This document shows positions 12,180 to 23,759 of a stretch of 64,000 bases of DNA, in pieces. Position 1 is the first letter of the stretch, and each line of letters opens with the position of its first letter. The position numbers and the translations under genes were made by a program. This stretch comes from Oscheius onirici (Eukaryota > Nematoda > Chromadorea > Rhabditida > Rhabditidae). Under the pieces are notes generated by a model. The model saw only the letters and a program-made list of their open reading frames with translations. It did no database searches and was not told where the DNA came from. The stretch is from NCBI GenBank assembly GCA_932521025.1, contig OW051471.1, positions 10,788,001-10,852,000 on the forward strand. The letters are read 5' to 3'.

Positions 12180-13332
12180 ATGTCCAGTAGTAATCCAAAT
12201 GACAGTACTCACGTAGCCGACGTACAGTGCAATGCAGCTCTAACCACTTATCCCTACTGGTTTTCTTTGCCAACACTTTTGTTCACATTCTCCGCTCTCT
12301 TAATCAACGGAATAATTCTTCACCGACTACACAATCGAAATCTTCCCAATCGTCGTTATCAACTGTTAATTATGGCTGTTTGCTCAACCAGCATGTTTGT
12401 TGGTCTAGCACGTTTATTATCATTTTGCGTTTGTGATACAGCCTTCGTTCTTTATGTCTTTTCCAACCTCGCTTACTTCGCCTTTGACTTCGAGGTCTTC
12501 TTTGTGACATTGCTGTTGGTTTATTGGAAATGCCAGATTAGAAAGTGAGTACAACGTTTTTTTTCATAACAAAGTTTTTGCAGACAACCAATCTTCGACA
12601 ACATGTTGTATGTTACGGTAATATGCTCTCATCTGCTACTTCTTCTTGGTATAGAAATTCCTTCTATCTTTTGTCTGTTCAATGATGTAGTTTTAACATT
12701 TTTTTCAAAACATTTTTTTAGCTTTCCTGGGTGTTTTACATAAAGGTTGCCTACGCAGTCAGCTCAGTATTCTGTTGTACTTCCGCATTTCTTGGGATCT
12801 ACTTTATAGACGTTTCCAAAATGAGCAGGGGCACCCTACGGGCACAGAGAAGAGTTGCACTTTCTTTATTCTTACAGGTATGACTTTGCCAAGCATTTTC
12901 TGGTTAAACTTCATGCAAAAACGGACGGCAAAAAAACTCCATGCACAAAACAACATTTTCAGATTCTCCTTCTACAATCCACGTTATTTATGAAGCTCTT
13001 CCCAAAAATTTTCTTCCTATCCTCAAACTCAAAACTCACAGACCTACAGAATCTTCTTAACCAAAATTTAAAAAACCGTGTCGATGCTACAACAGTATTA
13101 GAACAATGGATGGCAGAGCTTCAGAATATGATGAGCATTGTGCAAATCGTAGGAATTGTGAGTTTTTGTTTTGACTATAAATGTAAAATTCCAGGCCACT
13201 CAATTCCTAGACCACTCGTTTGCTCTTTTCCAAACTGGCCTGATGTTTTTTGCTCTGAAGGTTCTCCGTGGAAGCAAAAAGTTGAAAAAAATCAACACGA
13301 TTGGAAGCAGCTCGTCGATAACCAAATCTTAG
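12180..13332 (+). CDS. 7TM receptor-like protein, family A member 4
   Basis: Fourth and last family A paralogue in the window, apparently intact. It has NRRYQLLIMAVCSTS in TM2 and LVYWKCQIRK after TM3. The loop IDVSKMSRGTLRAQRRV is followed by ALSLFLQ, and TM7 ends LMFFALKVLRGSKKL. Exons are about 12180-12543, 12584-12690, 12721-12878, 12961-13157 and 13195-13332, with a stop after SSSITKS. TM1 diverges from the other three copies (LFTFSALLINGIILHRL instead of the LFGLPLN motif). It is probably a sensory 7TM receptor, and the conserved KMS...AQRRV loop is the best family marker. Confidence 0.68.
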
Positions 13333-13958
13333 CACTAGTAAATTGTCAGCGCTGCACTTTTTAATATTTCAGTAATCTTCACAGTAAACACTGGTCTTTG
13401 ACACATGTCCTCGTTCAAAAACTTTTCTGTGGAAATACTTCTCACGCTCGGAAAAATCTGCACGTCTGATTACAATCAATCATGGGAAAAGTAATCGTAC
13501 TTCTTGCAACATGTCCAAGATCTGTTTAACAAAATCTGAAATTACCCACTTGTGTCTTGAAAGATCGCACACCCTAGCCTTCACCCAGTGGTTAGAAAAA
13601 TCCTTCCATACTTCCTCATCCTCAAGGATGAATGACACTAACAGAACCGTTGTCAAAATCAAATCCATATTTCGAAGAGCAAAATCCCGATTTTAAATCT
13701 ATTCGTACCATATCTTCCAGTTCTCATAACCTTAACACCGTCTTGTTTTGTCCTCTCCTTACCAACAGCCAGATGGTTCATTTGACATTTTTTCTACGAT
13801 CGAACATTTATTACTTACATTTGGGGGAGAAAAATGTGTAAAACTTTGTTTGGAAGACTAGAATAAAGACATTGCTTAAGTTTTAACTGGTTACAACGCG
13901 TTAAAGTTTACAGAAGAGGACAATTGTGTAAAAGAGGTAGTACACAGCAAAGTTCTCA
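13333..13958. other. Gap between convergent receptor genes
   Basis: Only short overlapping frames are present. No domain, repeat or RNA gene is recognisable. Confidence 0.35.
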
Positions 13959-15290
13959 TCAGGCCTGCGAATTTATACCGCGTGGCGTGAAGACTCTTTG
14001 ATCTTTCAGCGTAGAAGCACTGATTGCAACAGAAATCATTCCCGACTGACTGGTCTTCCTCTTGAGTAGTGAGGATGTGCTGTAGTAGATGATCAGACCA
14101 CTGACAAGAGCCCAAATGTACTTGGTAAAGGAAAAGATCTGAACGGTAAATGATGCTTCAGTTTTCACGTACCCAAGTGAAGAAGCTTGTTACCGTGTAG
14201 AAGGTTGATTCTGTTGCTGCGCTACCGGATGCGCAAATTGCCAGAGCCGTGCAAATCATATAAGAGTAAGAGTTGTGTATGCAATAGAGACCGATGGGAG
14301 TGGTTGAAAGGGCCTGGAACGATTACTCCGAAGTTTGCAAATATGCTTCTGTAATTAAAGAAAGAGCTTATTCACCTTAAACAGATGTCCTCTGGTCATT
14401 TTTCGGATTCCCGGCAAAACTTCAGCTGAGTAAGTTGATAAATCTTGAACTTTCAATGTGTAGAGGCAATAGACGTTGATTGCAATAACACAGACAGGCA
14501 GAAAAACTCCGATGTTTAAGTAATTTTCCTGAAGTCATCTCTTTTTGAAGAATGCGAAAGAAACGGACCAGGGTCTGTACAAAGAATACCAACTGTGTTG
14601 GTAAATACCCATGTGATAGGAAGACAGCATACGTATATATCACATCGAAGACTAAGAAATCTATCATCATTAAGGCCAAAAGTATGTAAAAAAATAGTTC
14701 CGTTATCTTGTTCCTGTTTTTTGATAATCTTTTTTGATGGAGCAACTGACTTGACAAAAATATTCTTCCAGTAGATTGAAAACCAGCAACTAATGAAAAT
14801 GTCGAGGAAAATCATAAAGTTCAGAATAGACAACCGAATTCTGTCCCAGAGATTGCGTTTAAAAGGGTCTTCGAAAGATTTCTGGAAATGAAGATTTCAT
14901 GTATTATAAACAGGGCAATCATCTACTTTCCTAACCGTAGCCTTTCAACTAAAAGGTAGTTGGGAAAAAAGGAGGGTGATAACTCTATTTGGGGTGACTT
15001 ACAGCCAGCTGGATGACGCTCAGTACAGCATAGACAATATTCAGTCCACACTCGAAGATCACAAACTTCTGGAATCGACTCAGCTGAGAGACTCTGGTAG
15101 TGAGACGGTATATGATGAAGATCAAAAGGGGAATAGCCACAGAAATGTTGAGAGTAATTCCGACGAAAAAATTCATAGTCCAGGTAAATGGCTGTCTTTT
15201 GAAGTAAAATATGAACTGGGTTAACGAAGTATTAACCCCGAAAACTGATAAAAATGAGGCTGTCACATTTGCTAAGCTCTCGATAGACAT
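13959..15290 (-). CDS. 7TM receptor-like protein, family B member 1
   Basis: Multi-pass membrane protein on the - strand starting MSIESLANVTASFLSVFG. The first long helix is FFVGITLNISVAIPLLIFII and the last block is FSFTKYIWALVSGLIIYY then STSSLLKRK, giving about seven helices. Exons read 15290-15000, 14878-14725, 14714-14535 (approximate), 14520-14372, 14310-14170, 14140-13959. The middle contains FLPVCVIAINVYCLYTLKV. It is related to the gene at 20358 but not obviously to family A or srh. I do not recognise the named class; a chemoreceptor role is inferred from topology, neighbours and tandem arrangement. Confidence 0.6.
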
Positions 15291-15377
15291 TTCCAGAGAA
15301 AATGAACTTCGGATCTGAAGATCATTCTCGGCGTTTTAAAGGCAGGTTATGACCCAACAGGTGAAAGTGTTTTACGA

Positions 15378-15861
15378 GTGCATATTTTATTGGATTCAGC
15401 AGAAAACGATGCATTTTTGATATTTTGCGTGGTTCAAGTTGAGGCCTCCGAAAGGCTGGCGATAAATCTGTTCGTAGTGTATGTGGCTGGACCTTTTTGC
15501 TGTGGCGCAATGGTGCTCCTTCTCAACTTCTTTTACTTGGTTATTTCAAGTACAAACAGATAACATTATCGTGTTTCTAGTTTTCTTGCAGCGACAGCTG
15601 TTGGAGGCAGCTCGTTGGCGTTAGTACCAGAATAGGATCATAGAAAATCGTGTGGGACGGAAAGCCGTGACAGCACTATTTCTAGGCGGTACAATGTTTA
15701 AACTTTTGCTCTTACCGTCGGACTGTCAAATTTGAAAACACAACAAACTTTACCGTTGCACATCAAGAGTATGTAGCTCACTCAAGTGCTTTTTTGATTG
15801 TCTATGTGCCATTCTAAAGAAATCAAACGAGAATGAACTTTGGAAAAGTCATGAGAACTAT
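15378..15861 (+). other. Remnant of a + strand membrane-protein gene cut by an RTE
   Basis: A short + strand frame (15378-15563) encodes a hydrophobic segment, LFVVYVAGPFCCGAMVLL. Beyond the retrotransposon, 18760-18975 has a hydrophilic, Ser-rich tail, SRRPSSSSGTDFKDINWD. The two may be pieces of one host gene split by the element. Sequence around 15810-15860 recurs at 19240-19290 (gaaatcaaacgag followed by gaaaag), pointing to local duplication. The function is unknown. Confidence 0.3.
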
Positions 15862-18758
15862 TTTCTATTTATTCGCAATGATCATATACTTGCTATATGT
15901 TGCGCCATGCTAGCCTTTCATAGATCCGGATCTGTTCTTGCTGTTCTCCTCCAAATTTCTCCCAAAGGCTCCACGAATTCGTCTCTCCATCTAGACTTTG
16001 GTCGTCCTGTCATCCTTTTGCGCTTCCAAGGCCTCCATTCATTCATAAGCTTAGTCCATCGGTCATCTTCCATGCTTGCAATTTTCCTTGCCCAGTTCCA
16101 TTTTCTCTTGAGAAATTCTTTCCTTATATCGGGTAACCTGACCGTCTCCTCTAGCCAGTCGTTCGTTCTTCTGTCTAACAATGTTATCCCTACCATTCTT
16201 CATCATTTTCCTCTGCGTTGTCTAGAGCTTCGCTATATCCTTTTGTCGCGTTGGCCACGTTTCCGAGGCGTACAACAGACACGGCTCAATGCAAACCTTG
16301 TACAATTTTCTCTTTTGGCCAAGAGGCATTCGTCTATTGGTGAAAATCTCATAGAACCTGTTGAAGGCGGACCAAGCTGATCGAATCCGTCTAGTGACTT
16401 CGAGCGTGTTGTTCCTGTCAAAAGAGACTCTTATTCCAAGGTATATATAGTCCCCGCAATAAGGTACAATTTCTCCGTTGACAGAAATCACCGTCTGGGC
16501 ACAGTTAGACATGATCTTAGTCTTCTGGAAATTCAAAAACAATCCGCATTCGGAGCTTCGATTGGCTAAGTCCTCCAGCATTGTTTCAAGCTCTTTAGCT
16601 GAGTGTGAGAATAACACTGCATCGTCGGCATATCGTAGATTGTTGAGCATCTTTTCATAGACATTCACACCACAATTGTCCCAGTCCAAGCGTCTGAATA
16701 TGTCTTCCACGACGGATGTGAAGAGTATCGGTGAGACTGTGTCTCCTTGGAGAACACCACGTTGAAGGTCTATTTCCACCGGTTTCCCACAAACCCGAAC
16801 TTTGACTTTGGCAGTACTGTAGATGAGCTGCAGGATCCGGATCAGCTTTGATGAAATACCCTGCCGGTTCAAAGAATTCCAAAGGGCTCCATGTTCTATC
16901 GAGTCGAAGGCCTTTGAGTAGTCAATGAATGCGATGTAAAGCGGGAAATTGTACTCGATAGCTTTTCAATGAGACTTGTATGTGATCGGTTGTGGAAAAC
17001 GACTTCCTGAATCCACTTTGTTCCGTCGGCTGATTCTCGTCCAAAATACGTGTGTAGAATAGAGCTGAACACTTTGAATATGGTAGACAGCAGAGAAATC
17101 GGTCGATAGTTCCGAATATCCTGTGGATCACCCTTTTTGAATAACAGCGATATCATCGAATCGGTCAACTCGTCCGGCAGTGCTTCTTGTTCCAGTATCC
17201 GGTTGTAGATATCAGCCAATGGTCTTGAGATTACTTCTTTGCATAGTAGTAACATGTCCGACGTGATTTTGTCTGAGCCAGGCGCCTTACCGAACTTCAT
17301 CTTGGAAATGGCCTTTTCTACCTCGTTCGGCAATATGGGAGGGACAGATTCGTCGTTGTACAATCTCGGCAGTTGAACAGGGAAACGAGATCGGTAGAGC
17401 TGGTCGTAAAATACTTTGACAACGGAACGAACGTCATCTGGGCTGGTCGCGATTCTTCCATTTCCGTCAGACAGTTGTGTAAGAGTGTTCTTTCCTATCG
17501 TGTAGGGCCTTCTGTAGACTTCGTCCTTGTTGTAAAGCATTTTTCATACGATTGTAATGTTTTACTCGTAAAATTTTTTTCAAAGCACCATGCGGTTACT
17601 TCTTGTGCACGGACGATGTTGGAGTTCATGTCTCTTCCGGAAAAGATCTTGCGTAATTTGAGATACATGGAGACTCTTTTGTTCTGGTATGGAAGCAATT
17701 TCGGCAGAATGAAGGAGGAGCTCTCGTATCTGTTCATATGAATTCACATTCCGCTGCTGCAGCATATCCTCAATGGCATATCGAAAAAGGGGCCGGCTAA
17801 TCTGAGACTTTTGCTTTTCTGGCGGAGGAGGGTGAAATTTTCGGGCAGGTATGCGAAGCTTTCCTAGTAGTAGACGGTGGTCACTATTGAAATGTAGTCG
17901 CCCAATGATGTCCACGTCCGTGAAAATGTTGGGATTCGCACACAGAACGTAGTCAATTGCATTTTTAGTCTCCATATTCGGGGCCATCCATGTCCATTTC
18001 CGTGATAGTCTTTTCGGGAATCTCGTGTTCATCACATAGAGCTCGTTTTCGGTGCAAAACTCTGCCAGAGTTTCTCCTCTGATGTTACGATCGCCAAGTC
18101 CGTATTCACCAATGTACTTCTCGTCATCTGTTCCACATCCTACTTTCGCGTTGAAGTCTCCAACGACAAGATGGAAAATCCGGCGTTCCCCCGGATGCCG
18201 AACACGACGTACTGGCCGGAAATTCATACCTGCTTTGACGCTTGCTAAGAAGTCCTCGTATTCATCATCGGTACTTGTCGATGTTGGAGCATATGCTTGA
18301 ACAACTCGAACGGTTCCGGTAGGAGTTTCCAAAACAAGGAGAGCAACTCGACTCGAAATAGTGTAGAACGACGAGCAGCTGACTTATCTCTTGTTGACGA
18401 GAAAGCCGACTTGGCCGCAATGAAAGAGCAAATGACCGGATTTTTGCAGGATGATGGAGTTGTTTCCTTGTCTCTTTACCTCAGACAAGCCAATGGCATC
18501 AAAAGGAACAGCCTCCAGTCCGTTCTCGAGTTCTGCCAATCGGGCGTCCGTTCGGTGAGTTCTGCAATTGAGAGTCCCAATCCGTAGGCATTGCATGATA
18601 GACGATTTCAACTAGTCGGTTGTCCAGGCTACGACTAGAGGGATTCCACAACTTGTGTCTGCTCGTTGGGCCTCGGTAGATCTTCGTCCCGGTAGAGCGG
18701 ATGCCCTGGTAAAGCGAAGGGGCGAGCAAACTTTTAGCTAGACAACAATTAGAAGAAC
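15862..18758 (-). mobile_element. RTE-type LINE, copy 1 (damaged, with 12 base TSD)
   Basis: Non-LTR retrotransposon on the - strand. The sequence catgagaactat occurs at both edges, 15850-15861 and 18759-18770, giving a 12 base target-site duplication. The element is about 2.9 kb, the same length as the second copy at 54067. Inside are an apurinic-type endonuclease and an RTE-type reverse transcriptase in one broken frame. The 3' (left) end has a short AT-rich tail. It inserted between the two family B receptor genes. Confidence 0.85.
15918..18611 (-). pseudogene. RTE endonuclease-reverse transcriptase, frameshifted
   Basis: Reading from 18611 to 15918 the protein is in at least five pieces. 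The N-terminal endonuclease begins IGTLNCRTHRTDARLAELE and continues with VQAYAPTSTSTDDEY, GDFNAKVG, KWTWMAPNMETKNAIDYVL and SDHRLLLGKL. The reverse transcriptase has RNYRPISLLSTIFKVF, GVLQGDTVSPILFTSVVE and the catalytic LRYADDAVLFSHSA. The C-terminus ends in the GRPKSRWRDEF motif typical of RTE elements. Frames change near 18330, 17560, 16890 and 16210, so the copy cannot make a full enzyme. Known biology of the family: it nicks target DNA and reverse-transcribes its RNA in place. Confidence 0.85.
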
Positions 18759-18770
18759 CATGAGAACTAT

Positions 18771-19436
18771 ACAGTATATTCTAGTACCTTTATCTTTAGC
18801 ACAAGAGTTATTAAAAGATGAGGACAAGACCAATATCTCTCTGCATCTGCCAGTTGAATACTCGAACTCTCGCCGGCCAAGTTCGTCTTCTGGAACTGAC
18901 TTCAAGGACATCAACTGGGATATAGCGATTCGATGGACCAAGAAAGTTACCAAATGGATTCTGAGAGAAGGATGAAGATGAGCTGATGGTCAACGAGGCA
19001 GATGGTTTGATGAGATCAGGGAGTGGATTTATGCACACCATGTTTTCATAACTGTAGAGGATTCCTTACAACTTTGATAGATCACTGTGGCTGAGTGGCT
19101 TTCGGAAGCAACTGTCATCATTGTATGTGAATCCAAAATTCCCCTATCCCCCCTCTATCATCACGAAGTAGCTGAATGAATTGACAACTGTGGTTTAATC
19201 TGGGACCGGAAACATCAAAACACACTTCATTTCTCTTCATGGTAAATGTGCCGTTCTAGAGAAATCAAACGAGCATCAACATTTACGAAAAGCCGTGAGA
19301 GCGATGCAATCATTTCTATCGCCTTTTTCAGTTCTCTAAAGCTATTTTGGGTAGATGTTTTTCACTGGGTCAAGTCTTGCAAGCACTGGTTTCAATAAAA
19401 AAAAACTAGCAGAGATCGAAAAACCATTTTGATAAA
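18771..19436. other. Degenerate duplicated DNA between RTE copy 1 and the next receptor
   Basis: Apart from the hydrophilic + strand frame at 18760-18975, no exon is supported. The part at 19235-19330 resembles 15795-15870, so this is likely a segmental duplication older than the RTE insertion. Confidence 0.4.
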
Positions 19437-20358
19437 TCACTGATTGCCACTTCGTGGAGAGAATATTGGCTGAGCGCTTCCATTACTTCCAACAACAGAA
19501 TCGACATGAGCTTGGACTGTCTTCTTCTTCAGCAACTGGGCAGTACTATAATAGATGACCATCCCACTAACAAGTGGCCAAATGTACCTGGTGAACGAGA
19601 AGAACTGAAAATTTTCAATGCAACTAAACTCAAAACACACCCAGACAAAGTACTCTGCTGCCACGGAGTACTGTTTATAAAAGTTTAGTTTTTTTTTAAC
19701 ATTTAGTAAGCGTAATAGTTGTGGAAGTAGCAGATAGCGGATCGTAGTTTAAAAAGTTCAAAGAATAATAGACGGCATACTCGGATACCAGCTTCAATGC
19801 GACAAAGTACAGCATAAAAATGCCCAGAAGGAAATATAGAAACAGTTCAGTCTTCCGGTTTCTGAACATCATAAGTTTAACGAATCAAATTAAGGTCCTA
19901 ACTTTACAAATATTCCTTTCCAGTGGACTGAAAACCAGCAGCTGATGAAAATATCCATGAACATGATGAAGTTTAGGGCAGAAATGCGTATTTTGTCCAG
20001 GGTGGAAAAGTCGGTGAAAGGGTCTTCGAATGTGTTCTGTAAACGTAAAAATCACGAAAATGGGAAACCCACAGCTAGCTGTATAATGATCAGTACAGAG
20101 TTAAGTAAATTCAGGGCACTCGCCGATGACAAATTTTTGAAAACGATTCAGTACAGCGTCTCTTGTCTTCAGACGGTAAATTATGAATACTAGAAGAGGA
20201 ATCGCGAAGAAAATGTTCAGAAAAATGCCGACAAAGAAATACATAGTGTAGGTAAAGGGCTGTTTGACGAAATAGTACATGAAGTGAGCCTTCGCATTAT
20301 GTATTCCAAAAATTGAAAGAATTGAAGTTGTTATATCACATAATCCTTCCAGGAACAT
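19437..20358 (-). pseudogene. 7TM receptor-like, family B member 2, shortened
   Basis: Clear paralogue of the gene at 15290. The N-terminus has FFVGIFLNIFFAIPLLVFII and RLKTRDAVLNRFQKFVIGE. The last exon reads FSFTRYIWPLVSGMVIYY then STAQLLKKK, ending SPRSGNQ. The two middle exons of member 1 (the helix FLPVCVIAINVYCLY and the following TSFFTW exon, about 100 residues) have no counterpart here. The product would lack two membrane helices. A truncated pseudogene is most likely, but a diverged exon I missed cannot be excluded. Confidence 0.55.
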
Positions 20359-20365
20359 TCCTTCA

Positions 20366-21850
20366 ATGATGGAAGTCTGGAGAAAACGATGTTTTGGAAT
20401 TGTGGAACAAGGCGATGAGCAGGAGGATCTAAATCAGTACCGACCTGTTATTGACGTTTTCAAAGCAAATGACTGCCAAAAATTTTGCCACGTCTGTAAG
20501 CTCGATGTTGGTGAGTGTATTCGGCTACTTTTCAGAAAACCGGATTTCAGAAGGCAAAGATCATATATGGAAGTGTCATTTAAAGAAACGTCGGTATTCC
20601 TGCTCAATTTGTAATCAAGGCACAATACATGCTCGTCAATTGTCCCCTCATTTCCGTAGTGCTCATGAAGGGAAAGGCATTGCCATAGAACTTGCTGAGG
20701 AAAACTACATTGAAGAGTACAATGAATGGATTTCCAGAAAAATGTGGAAATCGTGGAAGGGAAAAGGGCTGGCACAACAAAACCATTCTGCCAGGTCTGC
20801 AAGACTTCTTCGCAATTTGGTAGGCAAATGCTAATCTATTTTCACTGCTAATCCAGACAAAAGGATGCACATCCGATTCAAACATATGAAGAAACATCTA
20901 TTTTTCTGTTCAAAATGTTCGTATGGTAGTGTTCGGAAAGGTGACGTTAAGATCCATACCAATCGCCTTCATGACGGAGTAAGCGAGATAGACATTGCGC
21001 CGAAGGAGTTGTACGAGGCTGAGGAAAATGATTGGCTTGTGAAGTGCTTTGGTAAAAAGAACCAGACTGATCCGGCTGTTCAAGAGAAGGAGAAATTTCA
21101 AGTAGAAAATGGTGAGATACTGCTCGTGTCTGATTTGCATTTTTAGAACAAATTCAAAGCTGTGAGAGTGAAGACGGTTCTGACAAGAAGCGCTCATCGA
21201 AATCGTGCCTGTGACCTTGCCTGTTGCCTGTGACCTTATTCTTGCTCTTCCACTTATTGATGCAGCATGCGTAAAAAGCTTGACAGTCCGTAATAGAATG
21301 ACATCTCCTGTCTACTCCGATTATTCCATTCTGACAGCAGTTGGCCGTAGCAGCTCCCCAGAATGGCTCGTTTTTGGGTTTGCTGCACCAAGATCCGTAG
21401 TCTTGTTGCGAATGAACGATGAACGTGAGAAGAGATAAGCAAAATACTGTTGATTGAAATAGCATCAGTTGTTACTTTTACACATATTTGAGCGCATTAT
21501 ATAGCTACAAATCAAGGGTCAGTCACGATTTACGTAAACATATTCAGAATGCAAACGAGTGTTTTTTGCAACAACAGAATGGAGATTCTAACAAGGACAT
21601 GGAGTCCAGGAACGACAGACAGTCTGAAGGTTGTGAAGTAGAGTCAACCGACGAACAGTTGATGAAAGAACCGCTCCGAAAAACTGACTGAAGAGCAAAA
21701 CGTTCGGCTCGTCTGCCCTGGTACTATCCACCGAGAGCAAAAAGAAAGATGTCAAGAATATACAAGCAGTCGTTTCTTCAAAAGAATTACTCAAAAAGAT
21801 CGGAATTGTGTGGGTAATATTGCTGTACTGTGATTTTTCTAAACAAATTT
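20366..21850 (+). CDS. C2H2 zinc-finger protein with an acidic tail
   Basis: Predicted nuclear protein. Exons are about 20366-20510, 20535-20818, 20858-21111, 21146-21199 and 21505-21691. Two canonical fingers are visible, CSICNQGTIHARQLSPHF then RSAH, and CSKCSYGSVRKGDVKIH then TNRLH, both C-x2-C-x12-H-x4-H. Each is followed by an acidic stretch and EEYNEWI or AEENDWL, so the unit is repeated. A partial further finger (SRVSHDLRKHIQ) follows the last intron. That intron would contain the oppositely oriented gene at 21154-21465. The frame ends at 21691, but the sequence continues one base out of phase with EEQNVRLVCPGTI and SSRFFKRI, which resembles the tail at 26.7 kb, so the C-terminus is probably frameshifted. 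Confidence 0.6.
21154..21465 (-). CDS. Small secreted cysteine-rich protein, nested in a zinc-finger gene
   Basis: Single open frame on the - strand. The signal peptide is MLFQSTVFCLSLLTFIVHSQ. The mature part has cysteines arranged SWC, NCC, RRC, TDC, YACC within about 45 residues, followed by a basic tail. I do not recognise the family; such spacing suggests a disulfide-knotted secreted peptide. The true C-terminus may lie at an intron near 21230 rather than at the stop at 21154. It lies between two exons of the + strand zinc-finger gene, so it is either nested in the intron or inserted there. Confidence 0.5.
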   Translation of the reverse strand: MLFQSTVFCLSLLTFIVHSQQDYGSWCSKPKNEPFWGAATANCCQNGIIGVDRRCHSITDCQAFYACCINKWKSKNKVTGNRQGHRHDFDERFLSEPSSLSQL

Positions 21851-21922
21851 GACACATGAAAGCTTTTGGCAGTTCATGTTCATCTTCAGAACTAATGGGA
21901 TTAAGAACAACTGTAACGGTTA

Positions 21923-22315
21923 CAGGGTGCGCCAAAATTACTTGCCGGCAAATACTGTGCTATTTCTTCAATCCGAAATCAAATTTCAAGAAACGGACAC
22001 ATGCATATGCTTATTTCAACGTATATCTAGCGAAAACAACAATTAGATTTCGAAATGGCCTCTTTTTGCCTGGATACAAGTGCGAACTCTCTACTTGAAG
22101 GCGCAGTCACGGAGGTAGTCTTGTTGGTGCATTCGGATGATGGCGCTGCGCATCGGACTAGGTTTTACCATAATGTTAAACAAGAAAACCATCACCACAT
22201 GTTAAAAATAGGAAGAAGACACGAAGACACGAACAACACAAATAAAGCAAAAAACATCAAAAGTAGGCACCAAATTTTTTGTCAGCGTAACGGCAAGTAA
22301 TTCTGGCGCACCCTG
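21923..22315. mobile_element. Mariner-like MITE (TA target duplication)
   Basis: Terminal inverted repeats read cagggtgcgccaaaattact at the left and the complement of agtaattctggcgcaccctg at the right, about 28 bases including ttgccg. The dinucleotide TA flanks both ends (21921-21922 and 22316-22317), as in the Tc1/mariner superfamily. The element is 393 bases with no transposase. Confidence 0.8.
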
Positions 22316-22391
22316 TAATCAGACAAGAAAATGGAGAAATCTTTATTAATGAAAGCAGTGATCAGTTGTACATACAGGAAAAATCATGAAG

Positions 22392-23713
22392 TTAGATGAG
22401 AACTTCTGTTGGTTTGAACTTTTGTTCGAAGCGATGGTCGAAGCCGGCAGAGCCTGCCCAACAACGGAAGTGGTAAATATGTCGGCGGACATCTTTTGAC
22501 GATGTTTTCAGATCAGTAAAGTCAATTCGGAGCAGCTCGATTGTCTGTCTGTCCAGGACCCAATTACACTGAACTCCATAGTCAATGACTCTGGCTAGAT
22601 GAGAGGCTTGCTTCTCCGTTGTTCGGATCGTCAGTTCTTGTACTTTGGGCCAGTAAACCTGGAAAAAAACATTGTCAAATTCAAGTTATTGTCATTTTTA
22701 GCTCTCTCATTTTTACGCATTTTTCGAGTCGGAAAAAAAGTCAAAAGTATCATCTATTTATGGATTTTCAAGATCCAAAGGGCAAGCTGAAATTGTACAA
22801 TTTTCTTACAAACTTTTCTGGAGGTTTCTGGCCGTTGTTCTCCTCTACAAATTTACAAAACGTCTCTTAGTTGAGAAATGTAAGATTTTGCATCTATTTA
22901 GCTTTACATACCTGTCCAGGATTGGTGAAATCGCATTCCAAATGACAACCGTCCACGTCCATGGCCTTCATGTAGCACTGCAGGGCATACCATCGGTTCA
23001 AATCCAAGACAGACAGTGACACAACGAGCTAACAAATGCGTCTGATTACCACGTTTCGAAGAAAACTAACCAATTCGGCGATCGGAGCATCAATAGTGGC
23101 TTGCTGGACAGACTGGCGGAATACACTCATCATTCCGACTACGGCTTCAATATCCTTACTCGTCCATCTTAATTTTTCATTTACTTCTTTTAAAAAGTGT
23201 TCTCACTTTGAATCCACAACAATGTCCACTTTTCCACTGTCCATTTTCATGACAACTTGTCTATTGGTCAACTGGGTCCATTCGGAAGTACTAGCTTCTT
23301 CTAGATCAGTCTTTTTAACGTCCAGTTGCTTGACCTGTACTCTTACTGTATTCTGATCAGAAAATTTTAGTTACCTGTCCAATCTTCTGGTCGACATGGT
23401 CACGAGCTGAGCGGTTAAGAGCTCGGAGACGGATCTGCTCAATCGGGTCACAGAGGTCGATTATTCGAAGAAGTAGATCGCCAGGGAGAGTCGAAGGATC
23501 CATTTTGGCTATACTCTTTCGCTTCAATATGGCATGTTCCTGAAAATATCAAGTCACAAGGTATCGGTCATAATAACAAACACTGTTTTTCCTTGAAGAA
23601 AGTTTTCTGATCAACTGCATGGGCATGATGTCTTGAAGTAGCTTCAGTGTCTTTTTAGAAATCTGTAACGAATCCTTCTTGATAGTAGTACTGGACACGA
23701 GAAGACGTTCCAT
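22392..23713 (-). CDS. F-box protein, possibly with one nonsense codon
   Basis: Predicted substrate adaptor of an SCF ubiquitin ligase. The F-box is LPGDLLLRIIDLCDPIEQI then RLRALNRSARDHVDQ (about 23390-23490). It is preceded by a basic N-terminal exon beginning MERLLVSSTTIKKDS at 23713. A start at 23503 (MDPSTLPGD) is also possible. The rest resembles the variable substrate-binding part of nematode F-box families and ends FEQKFKPTEVLI at 22392. Exons are separated by short introns near 23350-23370, 23035-23070, 22872-22912 and 22660-22890. In the exon VDIVVDSK...EHFLKEVNEKLRW an in-frame TGA lies at 23203-23205, so the gene may be a recent pseudogene or the base may be wrong. Confidence 0.62.
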
Positions 23714-23759
23714 TGACAATGAGTCGGGAAAATGGCAAAGAAAGTGAGTCAAGTGGCGA

